64,000 bases of DNA, taken from NCBI GenBank assembly GCA_046347475.1, contig JAXMGD010000002.1, positions 674,121 to 738,120 on the forward strand, in the 5' to 3' direction. This stretch comes from CAMCXE01 sp046347475. GTDB lineage: Bacteria > Pseudomonadota > Gammaproteobacteria > Pseudomonadales > Cellvibrionaceae. A model generated the notes under the pieces. It did not search any database and was not told where the DNA came from. It was given only the letters and a program-made list of their open reading frames with translations. This document shows, in pieces, positions 17,001 through 27,111 of the stretch. Each line of letters begins with the position of its first letter. Positions within the stretch are counted from its first letter, which is position 1. Position numbers and translations under genes: made by a program.

Positions 17001-20000
17001 TAATCCGGCAAGGCTTCGTCGCTGCCCGCATACTCGCGCATTTGGGTTTTGCCTGCCGTGTAAATACTGGCCGTGCTTAACACTTCCTCGACGGGCGCTT
17101 CTGGGTCAGGGCTTGTGCCGATGCCCACACTCGTATCTTGGTCCGTCGCGTCCTTGGAGCTGGCCGTTTTACCATCATTCTCTTTTGTCTGAATCATCGT
17201 TAGGTCACCTTGGGCGGCGATGTTGATATCACCAGTACCCGTACGCAGGGTGACGTTATTAGCCAAGTGCATACTGCCAGCATTGCCTTGCTTGGCCAGA
17301 GTGTTAAGGACATTGCTGCTGGCGAGGTCGGCGCCACTGATGAGGTTGATATGGCTAGAGTCCTCACTCATCAATGCTTCCAACGGTAGGTCATTGGCAT
17401 CGTGGAAATTATTGCCCCAGGCACTGGTATCGGCTTTAAAGCCGTCGCTAAGGGAGTAGTCGAGGTAAAGATCGCCACCTGCGCGCAGGGTTACGCGCCC
17501 CGCACGGCCCGGGTTAGCGGGGGCGCTATTTTCGACTGTAGCAAGGACTTCCGCGGCTGGAACTTCGCTTAATTCAGCTCCTTCATTTTCAGGAGTGTCT
17601 GCACTTTGGTCCGGTGTGGTTTCAGGCGCCGGAGTTTTACCTAGGCGCCAGTTGCTTAAATCCAGGTTTTCGGCCAGGTGTATATCACCGCTGCGGTAAA
17701 GCTCGGCATTAAGGCTAAGACCGCCTTGAGTCGTCTGGTCCGGGGTGAGGCTTGCGAATAGTTGCGGATGGGCAGCTAAAAAGTCTTCTGCCTCTTTATT
17801 CATAGCCTCCAACTGGGCCAGAGTAACTTTGCCTTCGGCCACTTCTTTCTGCAGCCAAAGTTCGGCATTGAGGTTCCAGCCCTCGGTGTTGCTATAGATG
17901 TGTGACTTCAGTAGGCCTTCCTCACCCGCAGTAAGGGTGAGTTGCCCAAGGCCAGTGCCTTTTATCATCTGGCTGCCGCCCTCGGCGCTTACCGCCCCTG
18001 CCTGGCTGCTGAGGTTAATGCGCTGGGCGCTGAGGCTACTGCTAGCGGCGAGGTTAATATCGCCCTTGGCCCACAGGCCCACTGAACCCGCCTCGGTGAG
18101 CAGCTTGCCTGCGAGGTTTATTGCGCCCTGATCGGCCGTCACATCAATGGCGCCTGCCTGGAAGCTGGCGCCGGAGGCGATGCTGATATCCCCCTGGCGT
18201 TGGCGCAGGCTTAGTTGGCTTTGCTTGTTATGGGGGTCAAAGCTGCTGGCCAGCAGCGCGGCAAGCTCGCCCATATCGCCAAGACTTTGGGCATCCATCT
18301 GCAATTGGCCAGCGCCGTCTTTACCGGGCGCACGGCCATTGAGCGTGCCCTTGAGGCTAAGCGACCCTTTAGCCGCTGAAAGGCTGAGGCTACCCGCACC
18401 GCCGCCCTGCTCTTTGCCCGCTTGGGCGCCGAACACCAGCGCAGAGGATTGCGCCATGTCGATGGAACCGTTGTGACTGGTAAGGCTGAGGCTGCCGCCA
18501 GGGGTGTACAGGGTGCGCTCGCCAAAGCTGCGGCTGACACCTGCTACGTCTAGGCTCGCACCCGCCTGAAGCTGAATGTCGTGCCCGCTTTCAAGCGATA
18601 CTTGCCCGGAGGCGGCCTGCAGTTGACTCCCTATCATCAATTTATCCGCGCTTAAACTGATGCGGCCACCTAGGCCTGTTTCGGGGGGGCTAAGGGTAGG
18701 TTCCGGGTTCGCTGATGGGTCGTTTTTATCGCGCTCAGGTGGAATGTAGTTTTCGGTGGTTAGGGTGCCGGCGGCTTGTAGGTTTAGGTTGCCCTGCTTG
18801 GCGGTGGAAAGGGTTCCGGTTAGGCGCAAATCCCCAGCTACGTTAAGTTTCGTTGTTCCCTGGCCGCTTATGCCCACACGGCCGATCATATTTACCTGGC
18901 CAAAGCCATCAAGCGCCAGGCTGCTCTCTGTAGGGATGCTCGCTTTTGGCTCAGCAACTGTGCCTAGTCTGATAACTTGGGCGTCTAAGTTCAGGACGGT
19001 GTTTGCCCTTGCGTTAACGGCGGACGGATCTAACTTAGCGCTAGAGCCTGTCAGGGTAATCTGGTCAGCCTTGAGGGTTACACGCGCAGGTTCTTTGGAG
19101 CTGGCCTTTTCTGATGTGGCCATACCCTCAGCCTGCGCAGAGGTTTTTAAACCTTCGCTCCTTAGTATGCTCGCTGCACTGAGACTTATGGATTTCGCGT
19201 CGAGGTTAAAGCCTTCGGCCAAACGCATCTGCTCAGTGGCCGCCAGGGAAACATCATTCAGCTTTAAACGCGTGAACACGTCATCGGCGAAATAAAGCCA
19301 ATTGTTTGCACCGCCATCGCTGCCAGGCGCCGCAGGCTTACTGCCACCCAGCTGAATATTGGCGCCCTGCATACTCAAGTTGCCGCCCTCATTAAGCGCT
19401 AAGGTGCTGTTAAGTTCGGTGGCAGCCGCGCGGGCCAACAGCGCACTGCCCTTTAATACCGCGCCCTGAGCAAGGTTCAATACGCTGGCATCGGTGTGCG
19501 CAGGCGCCTTCACCTGGCCTTGTTCTCCCGCCGGTTTGCTTGCGTCGGTGCTCGCAGTCGCCTCCGCACGGACCTTCTCTCCCGCCGGTTTACTGGCGTC
19601 GGTGCCCGCAGTCACCTCTACGCTGGCCTGTTCTCCCGCCAGGCGCAGCAAGGCGGCGGGCTTATCAAGGTTTAGTGCGGGGCCAGGTGTTGCGCTGGGT
19701 GCCGCCGTAGCCGTCAACTCGGCACCGGTTTTTACCCGCACTTCTTTTTCAGCCACCAGCACCACCGCAGGCATAGTGACTTTGGCGTTCTCCTCTACGG
19801 TGACTTTTTTCGCGCTGACTTTAATCTCACCGGGCTTGCTATCGTCCCGCGTACCGCCAATTAGGGTAGAACCCACCTGCAGTTTGGAGAGATCCTCCGC
19901 CAATAGGCTCAGGCCTTGGTCGTTGGAGTTGGTTTTGGCGACCAAATGAATATCCTCACCCAGAATATCCACCCGCGCACCCAACTGGCCTTCGCTCACC

Positions 20001-23000
20001 TGGCCGTTAATGCCGGAAGTCAGGCGCAGGGCTTTTTGCGCATCCAACACCAGGCTGCCCGCATCTGCCGCGTGGGGCTGGCCTGCCACCTCCTGCCGTG
20101 CGCTGAAGAAGCTGTCACTCAAGCGCAATTTGTAATTGGCCATGCCGTTGGGGGCCAGGGCTTCTGCGCTTTTGCCGTCGGTGCGGCTTTTATAGAAGGT
20201 AAAGCCCTGCCAATCCGCACTGTGAATAGCCGTGTTAGCCAGGCCCAACTGGCCGCTCAGGGTAAGGCCGCCATCGGGCAACTCTGTGCTGCTATTAACG
20301 GCAGCCAGTTTGCCGGTGGGTTTCACCCAATAGGCGCCGGGCAATAGGGCGTAGCGCGAAGGCAGAAGAAGGTAATCCCCAGCGGGTAGCAAAGGGTTGT
20401 TGCTAAGGGTAATGCGGCTGCCGGTGGGTATGGCATCCTGCCCCTGCAGGGCACTGTCGTAGGCCACAAAATTGCCCGCAGGCAAGAGGGCAAAGCCTTC
20501 TGTGAGACTGCTAGTGGCCAGCACGTCTTTGCTACCAGTGGGGCCAGGGGCGAATTGATAACCTAAAAGATCGCCACCGCCTGCGAGGTTAATGCGGCTG
20601 CCTTCGTCCAAAAGTATGCGGTCGGCTTTGATGCTGACCTGTTTTTCTGGCGTATTGGGGATAAGAGAAGGAATTACGGTGGTGTTATTAGAGTTAAGGC
20701 TATAGAGCCAGTCTAAGTCGTTACCTATGATGGAGCCAAAGGGAATTAGCTGGCTATCGCCGGAGACATTAACTGAAGCGCTGGCCGCCAGGTGTACATC
20801 CTGGCCCTCTAAATAAACTGTACCAAACGGTGCACTGATGGCACCGCTGATTTCAATTTGATCCGCCTTAACATTGAGTTTGCCCCCTGCGCTTAACACC
20901 CTTGGCGCCGCTTGGCCGTTGCTGGCAATTTCCACCGTGCCGCCCGGGGCGGTGCTTTCGATGCTGACCGTTGAACGGGTACCGGGGTAGAGCACACTGC
21001 TGATCAGGGTTAAATCACCGCCGCTGCTCAGGGTGGATGTGCTTTCTGATGTGGAGCTGTTCTCAAACGTCCCGTGGGCCAAAAAGCTGCCCCGGCTCAG
21101 TAAAGAGGTTTGCCCTGCACCACTGATTCCTAGATTTCCTGTCAGCTCTAACTCCTGGCCAGCAAGAATCAAATTCCCCTCGCCCGCCAAGGGTTTATTG
21201 GCCTTAAAGGGGGCATCTTTATCGCTCTCACCGAAGATCAACCAAGGCGCTCGAATATCAATCTCGGTATTGTTATTCAACCGCACATCTTGAGTATCGA
21301 GCCTTAGTCGCGCCCTGGTACTGAGCGAAAGGGTGTCATGCAGGCTAATATCCGCTGAGCGGAAGGTTTTCGTCTTGTCGCCCGCGTTTTTGTCGATAGC
21401 GCTTGCAGTCGCATTAAGGGTGAGGCTATCCAAATCCCAGGCATTGAGGTCTTCGGCAAACAGTAATGCTCGGCCATAGGTCTGCATCGACTCGCCATCG
21501 ATTTGCGCGACGTGTGTAGGCAGCTTGTCCCCAAACACCAACCCGTCTAAAAGATCCTGGCGGCGGGCGTTATACAGGTCGATGCCCATAGGCAGTTGCG
21601 GAAACTTTTCGATGTTATCCGCATAGTGATTTAACACATATTCTGATTTAAGGCTGACTTCGACCTTAGCGCCTTGGCCGCCTTCAGCTCGAAAAGCTGT
21701 GCTTTTGATGTGACTCTGCCAGATCATGCCGTCCGCTAAGCTCAGCTCCAGCGCTCCTGCGTTCGCGGCGCGCTCCTGGCGTTGATAGCCTGTGGCGGTC
21801 AGTACATCGAATGTTCGAGCGGTGCCAGATAGATCAATGCCCGAGCCTTCTTCAGTGACTAAACGGCCAATTGTTAAATCAATCCCGATGTGACCGGCGT
21901 CAATGAGTTTCACCTGCTGCAGGCCCGGTTCTGAGGGCAAGTCGAGGGCGGTGGCCGCTACGGAAAGCCAGGCATCTCGCCCCAACCAAAGCGCGTCACT
22001 GGCATCATAAACAGCGGTATCATTTGGACGCACGGCGAGGCTTATATCCCCGCCAGGGGCGGCTAAGGTTCCGCCCACATACAGGTGTTTAAGGCTGGTA
22101 ATACTGAGGCTGGCCGTCGGGTCAAACTGCCAATTAACCCCATCGGCCAGGTGTACATAGCCCTCTGAAGACTGGGAGGAATTTTCAATATCCTTAACAC
22201 CCTTTTGCGTGATGCTAAGGCTAACAGGCTTGCGCAGATAATCAGGCAAGCGATCGGTAGACACCCAGGGTGCAACGGAGCGATTGGATGACGCGGTTAA
22301 AAAGGCATTGTCAGTTAGCACCCAATTGCGCTGCTGCCAGGCAAAACGCTCGCCCTGCTGCGGCAGAATATCGGCGCCGCCTAGGTTGGTCGCGAAGCTG
22401 TACTTGCTAAAGCCACCCGGTGCAAAAAAATCATAGTCGATCACAGTAGCCGCTTTAAGCTTTTGCACGGGCTCGCCAGCGCCCAGTTGCAACTCCGGCA
22501 GTTCAACCGTCAGGCTGCCATTTTGGCTGAAACCTCGGGCCGATAGGCGCGCGTCTAACACCAGGTCCACTGCCGCTTGGGGGTAGCCCGCCTTGAGGGA
22601 AATAGCCCCGCCCTTGCCCGTGCTCAACGCGTTGTTGGCCCCCAACAGTGCGCCGCCATCGGCCGATAATTGCGCTCCCTCGTTAAGCTTTAAATCCCCT
22701 AAGCTGCGCAGGCTAATCTTACCGCCGTCCAAAGCCGATAGCGCCTGCTGGCCACCGTTCACGGTTGCTGAGCGATTCACCCAATTGCCAGAAACGTTTA
22801 GTTGGGCACCCGCTAGGAGTTCAAGGTTGTGTTGGCCCGGCGCATTTTTGATCGCATCCTCCTTTTCCACCAACTCATGGGCCACGGCTGGCTTGTTGCT
22901 AATATCGATGGCGCCACCGGCCGCATCGATTGCGCCGGCTAATACTATCTCCTGGCCGTAGGCAGTGAATGCCCCACCAGGCGCCAACATCAAGTCGCCA

Positions 23001-25237
23001 CCGCGCTCTTGGGTTAAATCTCCTCGCAAAAACAGGTCAAACTGCGACAAGCCCGCTGCATTAATAAGCTTGGGGTCAAGCCAAAGCTCCCGCTCTAGAT
23101 CCATCCCTTCAGGCCTTAAAGGGCTCAGCCAAACGGACTGGCCCGCCGATTGTGTAAAGTGATTGAGGTTAAGGGTAAGGGAGCCTTGAGCAGGCAAAGT
23201 GGCAAGGCTTAGCTGCCGCTGCCCAGGCGCCTGCCCCGCCAAAACATTGCCATCAAATTGAAGGTTGCGCGCCTGAATCTCAAAACGTCCCGCATCCTGC
23301 ACATCGGTATAACCCTCCTCAAACCGCGAGAGGGTTTGAATGCCCTCATAAACCTGGTTCGGGTCCGCCGCGCTGATATCCACCACCTTGCCGTCCTTAA
23401 TCAGCCCCGTGGTAACCAGCTCACCGCCCGTGTAATTAACCTTGCCGCCTTTGATATTCACCTGGGATTGGGCGTCAAGATCCACCTTGCCCTCCGAGAG
23501 CAACTGCACCGAACCGCCAGCAGTTGCGCGCTCCGCCACACTTTTAGCCTGCTTCTCCAGGCTGCCTTTGGTATCCACCATATTGGTGCCCAACCGTGCA
23601 TCCACCCGAACCTTTTGCCCGCGCAACACACCGTCACGCTGCAGGGGCTGGTCGCGCACCTCGTTGCCGCGCACTTCTACTTCTAAAGAATTGCGCTCCA
23701 TACCGAGGCTAACCTCAGCCCCGGAGACATCAATTGAAGCCCCTTTGGCCAGGTGTATGGAGGCTTCAGGATGAACCGGTACTTCATCAGGCGTGGCTTT
23801 CATGGGCTGCTTGCCATCGGTAGCAATCACCTTAATTGCCCCGCCCTTGGCCGCCACCTGCGCATCTTCTCCAAGCTCAATATGCTGGCCATACAGCTCA
23901 ATTTTGCTGGGGTTTTGCGCGCTGGCATCCACGGCGGTAGCGCCCTGAATACGATCCACCGCCAATTGATCGATGTAGCCTTCAGCACTTAAAACTGTTA
24001 CCCGCCGAGGGCTATCCGCCTGGCTTTTTTGCCACTGCGCATAGGCGGCAGGAGTTACCGCTAAACCTTTAAAAGCTTGGCCTGCGGCATCTTTGATATC
24101 CAAATTTTTGCTACCCGCCAGGGCTTTAAGCTGAGCCAACGCGGCGCCACTGAGTAAGGCTTCGTCCACCAAAATAGCTTGCGGCGGTTGTTCAAGGCTA
24201 ACTTGAGTAAGGCTATTGGCGCCGAGGGCTAAGTCACCTGTATGAGTGGAGAGCGCTACTTTACTTGAAGTGGATTTATGCAGTTCAGTTTTGGAATCTA
24301 CGCCCACGGCCAGCAACTGTTCCTGAGTTGCATCACTGAGGGTTTCAAGCTTGGCACCATCCCGCGCCAGCAAGCGAATGGTGCCGTTCACATCCACCGA
24401 ACTGGTGGCCCGCACCCTGCCCTCTTGGTTAACCGCCAGGCCCATCAGGGTGACGTTGCCCCGCTCGGCGACGATTTCACCCAGGTTAGTCACATCCCCG
24501 CCGGTACCCACCTCCACAAACACACCGCGTAAATCCGGGTCCTTATCCGAGCTGGTGAGGTAAACCTTGTCGCTACTGGCCGCCAGCAACGTCTGCCCAT
24601 CTGGTGTGCGAATGCTGCCTGCGTTAGTAATGCTCGGCGCAAATACCAACACCGAGCCGCCGCTTTCTGTGCTGATATGGGCGCCCTTTTCAATATCGAT
24701 TGAACCCTGCGCCTGCCCCGGCGCCGTTAAAGACGGTTGGTCGTTATCGATAGCATTAAAAATATTGGATTTTAAAAATTGGTCTTTATCCACCTGTTGC
24801 GTAGACACCAATAAATTCCCCACATGCACCTGGGAATTTTGCCCAAATAAAACCCCATTCGGGTTTAATAAATAAATCGAGCCGGTAGCCGTTAAACTGC
24901 CGAGTATTTGGCTGGGCGCTTGGTCGAGAATATTATTCAGCGCAATGCCATTAGCCCCCTGCTGAAAATGCACCGCATTCTGCTCGCCGATATTAAAACT
25001 ATCCCAATTTAAAATAACCTTATCGGCAGATTGATTAACCGTCAGTGTGTTGCCATTAACCTGAGTATCAAATCCAGCCTTGGGCGTAGACTCAGTATTT
25101 AATTGCGGCAAAGCAGACGCTAAGGTATCCGCCCAACCCGGCGGCTGCCACACTAAAAGAGAAATACTCAACGCCAAAAGTGATTTAGGTTTAAAACCAA
25201 ACGGCTTTACAGATTGGGCAGGTATTTTCGCAATCAT
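14027..25237 (-). CDS. Giant filamentous-haemagglutinin-type exoprotein (TpsA)
   Basis: About 3,736 residues from the ATG at 25237 (a GTG at 25246 is in frame). A long signal peptide ends near WQPPGWAD. It is followed by the TPS/haemagglutination domain (residues about 45-260) with HFQQGANGIALNNI and NPNGVLFGQN, which TpsB recognises. The bulk is repetitive beta-helix with GGxIxL/AGxLxL strands. The last 600 residues resemble the filamentous haemagglutinin C-terminal region (DUF3739 type: VNILLPGGNFEVG, ADVLLFAPAGIVDAG) and end in an acidic and then basic tail (EDEDEEEKRKK). Its tpsB is 117 bases upstream. Probable role: adhesion to surfaces or plant material. No toxin domain or cysteine was noticed at the C-terminus. 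Confidence 0.92.
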   Translation of the reverse strand: MIAKIPAQSVKPFGFKPKSLLALSISLLVWQPPGWADTLASALPQLNTESTPKAGFDTQVNGNTLTVNQSADKVILNWDSFNIGEQNAVHFQQGANGIALNNILDQAPSQILGSLTATGSIYLLNPNGVLFGQNSQVHVGNLLVSTQQVDKDQFLKSNIFNAIDNDQPSLTAPGQAQGSIDIEKGAHISTESGGSVLVFAPSITNAGSIRTPDGQTLLAASSDKVYLTSSDKDPDLRGVFVEVGTGGDVTNLGEIVAERGNVTLMGLAVNQEGRVRATSSVDVNGTIRLLARDGAKLETLSDATQEQLLAVGVDSKTELHKSTSSKVALSTHTGDLALGANSLTQVSLEQPPQAILVDEALLSGAALAQLKALAGSKNLDIKDAAGQAFKGLAVTPAAYAQWQKSQADSPRRVTVLSAEGYIDQLAVDRIQGATAVDASAQNPSKIELYGQHIELGEDAQVAAKGGAIKVIATDGKQPMKATPDEVPVHPEASIHLAKGASIDVSGAEVSLGMERNSLEVEVRGNEVRDQPLQRDGVLRGQKVRVDARLGTNMVDTKGSLEKQAKSVAERATAGGSVQLLSEGKVDLDAQSQVNIKGGKVNYTGGELVTTGLIKDGKVVDISAADPNQVYEGIQTLSRFEEGYTDVQDAGRFEIQARNLQFDGNVLAGQAPGQRQLSLATLPAQGSLTLNLNHFTQSAGQSVWLSPLRPEGMDLERELWLDPKLINAAGLSQFDLFLRGDLTQERGGDLMLAPGGAFTAYGQEIVLAGAIDAAGGAIDISNKPAVAHELVEKEDAIKNAPGQHNLELLAGAQLNVSGNWVNRSATVNGGQQALSALDGGKISLRSLGDLKLNEGAQLSADGGALLGANNALSTGKGGAISLKAGYPQAAVDLVLDARLSARGFSQNGSLTVELPELQLGAGEPVQKLKAATVIDYDFFAPGGFSKYSFATNLGGADILPQQGERFAWQQRNWVLTDNAFLTASSNRSVAPWVSTDRLPDYLRKPVSLSITQKGVKDIENSSQSSEGYVHLADGVNWQFDPTASLSITSLKHLYVGGTLAAPGGDISLAVRPNDTAVYDASDALWLGRDAWLSVAATALDLPSEPGLQQVKLIDAGHIGIDLTIGRLVTEEGSGIDLSGTARTFDVLTATGYQRQERAANAGALELSLADGMIWQSHIKSTAFRAEGGQGAKVEVSLKSEYVLNHYADNIEKFPQLPMGIDLYNARRQDLLDGLVFGDKLPTHVAQIDGESMQTYGRALLFAEDLNAWDLDSLTLNATASAIDKNAGDKTKTFRSADISLHDTLSLSTRARLRLDTQDVRLNNNTEIDIRAPWLIFGESDKDAPFKANKPLAGEGNLILAGQELELTGNLGISGAGQTSLLSRGSFLAHGTFENSSTSESTSTLSSGGDLTLISSVLYPGTRSTVSIESTAPGGTVEIASNGQAAPRVLSAGGKLNVKADQIEISGAISAPFGTVYLEGQDVHLAASASVNVSGDSQLIPFGSIIGNDLDWLYSLNSNNTTVIPSLIPNTPEKQVSIKADRILLDEGSRINLAGGGDLLGYQFAPGPTGSKDVLATSSLTEGFALLPAGNFVAYDSALQGQDAIPTGSRITLSNNPLLPAGDYLLLPSRYALLPGAYWVKPTGKLAAVNSSTELPDGGLTLSGQLGLANTAIHSADWQGFTFYKSRTDGKSAEALAPNGMANYKLRLSDSFFSARQEVAGQPHAADAGSLVLDAQKALRLTSGINGQVSEGQLGARVDILGEDIHLVAKTNSNDQGLSLLAEDLSKLQVGSTLIGGTRDDSKPGEIKVSAKKVTVEENAKVTMPAVVLVAEKEVRVKTGAELTATAAPSATPGPALNLDKPAALLRLAGEQASVEVTAGTDASKPAGEKVRAEATASTDASKPAGEQGQVKAPAHTDASVLNLAQGAVLKGSALLARAAATELNSTLALNEGGNLSMQGANIQLGGSKPAAPGSDGGANNWLYFADDVFTRLKLNDVSLAATEQMRLAEGFNLDAKSISLSAASILRSEGLKTSAQAEGMATSEKASSKEPARVTLKADQITLTGSSAKLDPSAVNARANTVLNLDAQVIRLGTVAEPKASIPTESSLALDGFGQVNMIGRVGISGQGTTKLNVAGDLRLTGTLSTAKQGNLNLQAAGTLTTENYIPPERDKNDPSANPEPTLSPPETGLGGRISLSADKLMIGSQLQAASGQVSLESGHDIQLQAGASLDVAGVSRSFGERTLYTPGGSLSLTSHNGSIDMAQSSALVFGAQAGKEQGGGAGSLSLSAAKGSLSLKGTLNGRAPGKDGAGQLQMDAQSLGDMGELAALLASSFDPHNKQSQLSLRQRQGDISIASGASFQAGAIDVTADQGAINLAGKLLTEAGSVGLWAKGDINLAASSSLSAQRINLSSQAGAVSAEGGSQMIKGTGLGQLTLTAGEEGLLKSHIYSNTEGWNLNAELWLQKEVAEGKVTLAQLEAMNKEAEDFLAAHPQLFASLTPDQTTQGGLSLNAELYRSGDIHLAENLDLSNWRLGKTPAPETTPDQSADTPENEGAELSEVPAAEVLATVENSAPANPGRAGRVTLRAGGDLYLDYSLSDGFKADTSAWGNNFHDANDLPLEALMSEDSSHINLISGADLASSNVLNTLAKQGNAGSMHLANNVTLRTGTGDINIAAQGDLTMIQTKENDGKTASSKDATDQDTSVGIGTSPDPEAPVEEVLSTASIYTAGKTQMREYAGSDEALPDYGTVHPYTVNEFALGSLFINKVYYPEAGGAINIRTGGDIQGPKSHQLVNEWLHRAAGTFVQVQDPVNNATDETNSVTRNITTWGIGFQDFSQGIASLGGGNLSIRSGGSINDLAVSSANTGKAVGEGLSNQVQQSLSGAVSIQAAGDINSGRWYGANNSFEVTSLGNMGNTQGELAAVIGLGDAPVKLTATGNLAVEAVFNPTQLNMGYQQFGSNTGSAKAYAENNVALVENYFSTYGQQSALGVTSVAGNLNMLMTSVVQPLFEESNYSTPTIRRPGLNILPSQLDLASVEGDININGGIVLAPELNGRFNLAAFGNIVANSQAAKNKNQEIAIQQLDLSPENFGTVAHPLADFSRLGTGRFTDLWGRIRETNLLDISSSNAHSAQSVYRGDTVNNWIFAANGDVGRSPEMNDRFILVSAKGLDINAKGDFSGTSVIFHHQDASQHSSITTGGDLLFRERRSDDNKLKEDKRSGIAVLGSGSLRIQVGRNISLGTSDGIMSIGQGETDDSKLTQTNPYLADKAADLFISAGVNKTPNYGGVINQYLAAPIAQGKTFIELIAEASPERLISQLNLVIAQPVKTLEEARNQLSTLPLWQQQQVALGATRLSNTAATPNYSRELVAYVTSASFDAHALQKALNAELGLALNDATAVQNKLAALPIEQQHSIALKALGDGSSTLARNFLDSLVLSEIRQGGEAAIRQGLKRTDPEGYERGYAALNTLYPGISKDANPWAGNLAIDNTQIRTSAEANVNILLPGGNFEVGLETPTLDAANRSVGLVLGSYGDINVAAAGSINVNKSRIFNLGGGDVMLWSSYGDVDAGKGAKTALSVPPPKVQIDPNTGASRLVFPPAVAGSGIQATNPAPSNDPRAAVSDGADVLLFAPAGIVDAGDAGISSTGNILVGALEFVGRDNVAGNVTISVASDTSVALPAGAGSVGNDAAQSAEKAADNATGSQKEEKKLAYLTIELLGTGNDEDEDEEEKRKKRTN
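19476..19645 (-). repeat. 18-residue tandem repeat inside tpsA
   Basis: Three tandem units of 54 bases encode AGEQ/K...TDAS(KP) segments: AGEQASVEVTAGTDASKP, AGEKVRAEATASTDASKP and AGEQGQVKAPAHTDASVL. The unit interrupts the beta-helix and is probably a length-variable linker. Confidence 0.8.
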
Positions 25238-25354
25238 GATATTCACTCGCTAACACAACACCCGGCAGGCGCGCTACCGGATCAATAAGAATTTGCCGCA
25301 GCTTTAATAAAGTGCGCAGAAAGACGGCTCAATAATCGGTACAGTCAAACAAAG

Positions 25355-26962
25355 CTAGAATTGCCAACGCACCTGAGCATCCATTCGCCAATGATCCTCA
25401 GGGGTTTTCGCTCCCTCGTGCAGAGTTTTGGCCGCATCCACCGCCAGGCTCAACTGCGAGGTTATTTTTAACCGCGTACCCAAACCGACCGAGGCCAGGG
25501 TTGTGCGGGATATTTGTTCCGGTAATGGCGATTTCACTTTTACTTCACCCGCATCCACAAACGCCAATACGCGCCAATCTTTTAGCCAACTCACCGATTT
25601 CATCAACACAGGTGTACGCAGTTCCAATTGACTATAAATACCCGTATCACCCAGCGTTTCCGATTGAAAATAACCGCGCACCGTTTCATTGCCACCGATG
25701 GAAAACTGCTCGTTGCCAATTAATAAACTATCGGTTAGCTGAGTTTTTGTATTCAACCGCACCTGCCATCCCTTCATCACCTCGCGCATCAGGCGTGCGC
25801 TCAAAGTAGCGTAGGAGAAGTTCGGTTCACTCTTTTTTCGTTTGGCCTCAAACTCTTTATCATCGTTTAAGCCACGCATTCCCCAACGGCCACCCACGCC
25901 AAAACGGTCGGAGCCCTTAGCGCGCATAAAGGTCATGTCATAATCAAAGCCAAATAAACCATAGGCAATGGGCGCCAAATCCTGCCGCAAATCGGCCTGG
26001 CCCTTTTCTTTATTGCCAGCAATTTCTAAGGTATCGGTAAAATCCTTGTAGTCAAAATCCAATGTTATGGAATGCAAAAAATCGCTGTGGGATTCCAGCG
26101 GAATAATGTAGCGCAGGCCATAAATATCCCCCTTACCCAAAGCCGTAAAAGCCGTTTGCCCACCGAGGCTTGCCACCTGGCTATCGCTTTTCACCATATA
26201 AACTGCGGCGCGGTGCTCCTTTAATACAGGCATTAAATAGGTAAACCCCCAAATACTCACCTCTTCGGTTTTTTCCGGGCTGGTTTGATACTGCAACGAG
26301 AGGCCGTGATCCTTCTGCCATAAATTGTTGTAGGCCGTATTAAATTCCAAACGCGGCCGTGTGGTGTTAGCAGAGTTATAATTACTGACAGACAACTGAT
26401 TTACCCAAGGCAACTCGTCTTTTACCCTAAGCTCAATATCCACACTGCCAGGAAATTTACCCGGCTTTAATACCGGGGTTACTTTTAAATGCTGGCTGCG
26501 CGCATTAATTTTACTTAGCTGCTGCTGAAAATCAGGAAAATAAGGCGTTTGGCCTTCTTGCACGGCGGGTAACTCATTACGTATGCCGCTGAGGGTGTAA
26601 TAATTGGCGCCGGTAATCCGCAGCCGCTGCACCTTCCCTTCTACAATCGACATTTTAATAATGCCCTTGCGTATATCCTGCTCTGGGATATTCACATATA
26701 CGGTTGGATAGCCCTTATCTTTATATAAGCGCTCAATTTTTTTAGCGGCCTTTTCCACCGCCGTCACCTCTTGGTTCTCCCCCAAAAAAGGCTCCAACAC
26801 CCGCTCCAAATCCCTAGGATCTAACAGCGTGTTACCGGTAATTTGGTATTCATAAATAGTAAGTTTAGGGCGCGATTTAGGCTCGGAGCCACCAGTGTCC
26901 GCCCACAGGGGCAGAGCAAAATACAGAGCAGAAATAACAAGGCTTTTTTTAATAAGGGTCAT
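25355..26962 (-). CDS. Two-partner secretion transporter (TpsB, FhaC/ShlB family)
   Basis: About 535 residues from the ATG at 26962 (an in-frame TTG lies two codons upstream). Signal peptide ending near LPLWAD. POTRA domains span about residues 35-190 (YEYQITGNTLLDPRDLERVLEPFLG, AAKKIERLYKDKGYPTVYV). A 16-strand barrel follows and ends in QVRWQF, the aromatic C-terminus expected for an outer-membrane protein. It moves TpsA across the outer membrane, recognising its N-terminal TPS domain. First gene of the tpsB-tpsA operon, divergent from the UDP-GlcNAc epimerase gene across a 460-base region rich in TGTCA motifs. Confidence 0.92.
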   Translation of the reverse strand: MTLIKKSLVISALYFALPLWADTGGSEPKSRPKLTIYEYQITGNTLLDPRDLERVLEPFLGENQEVTAVEKAAKKIERLYKDKGYPTVYVNIPEQDIRKGIIKMSIVEGKVQRLRITGANYYTLSGIRNELPAVQEGQTPYFPDFQQQLSKINARSQHLKVTPVLKPGKFPGSVDIELRVKDELPWVNQLSVSNYNSANTTRPRLEFNTAYNNLWQKDHGLSLQYQTSPEKTEEVSIWGFTYLMPVLKEHRAAVYMVKSDSQVASLGGQTAFTALGKGDIYGLRYIIPLESHSDFLHSITLDFDYKDFTDTLEIAGNKEKGQADLRQDLAPIAYGLFGFDYDMTFMRAKGSDRFGVGGRWGMRGLNDDKEFEAKRKKSEPNFSYATLSARLMREVMKGWQVRLNTKTQLTDSLLIGNEQFSIGGNETVRGYFQSETLGDTGIYSQLELRTPVLMKSVSWLKDWRVLAFVDAGEVKVKSPLPEQISRTTLASVGLGTRLKITSQLSLAVDAAKTLHEGAKTPEDHWRMDAQVRWQF

Positions 26963-27111
26963 GGTCAACCGCTGAAATTAAGAAGACACACCATCTGGGC
27001 ATAGTCAGGATAAGAACAAGTATTCAAGCGGCTCAGGGCATATCCCTGCACACAAGAATAAAAGCCACAACACAACACGCCAAAATTGAACAGAAGAGAG
27101 CGGGCGCTGAT

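Noticed and set aside
14129..24875. Many plus-strand frames opposite tpsA, some over 140 codons
   Set aside because: GC-rich repetitive coding DNA gives long antisense frames; none has a start signal or recognised fold, while the minus-strand frame is clearly real.
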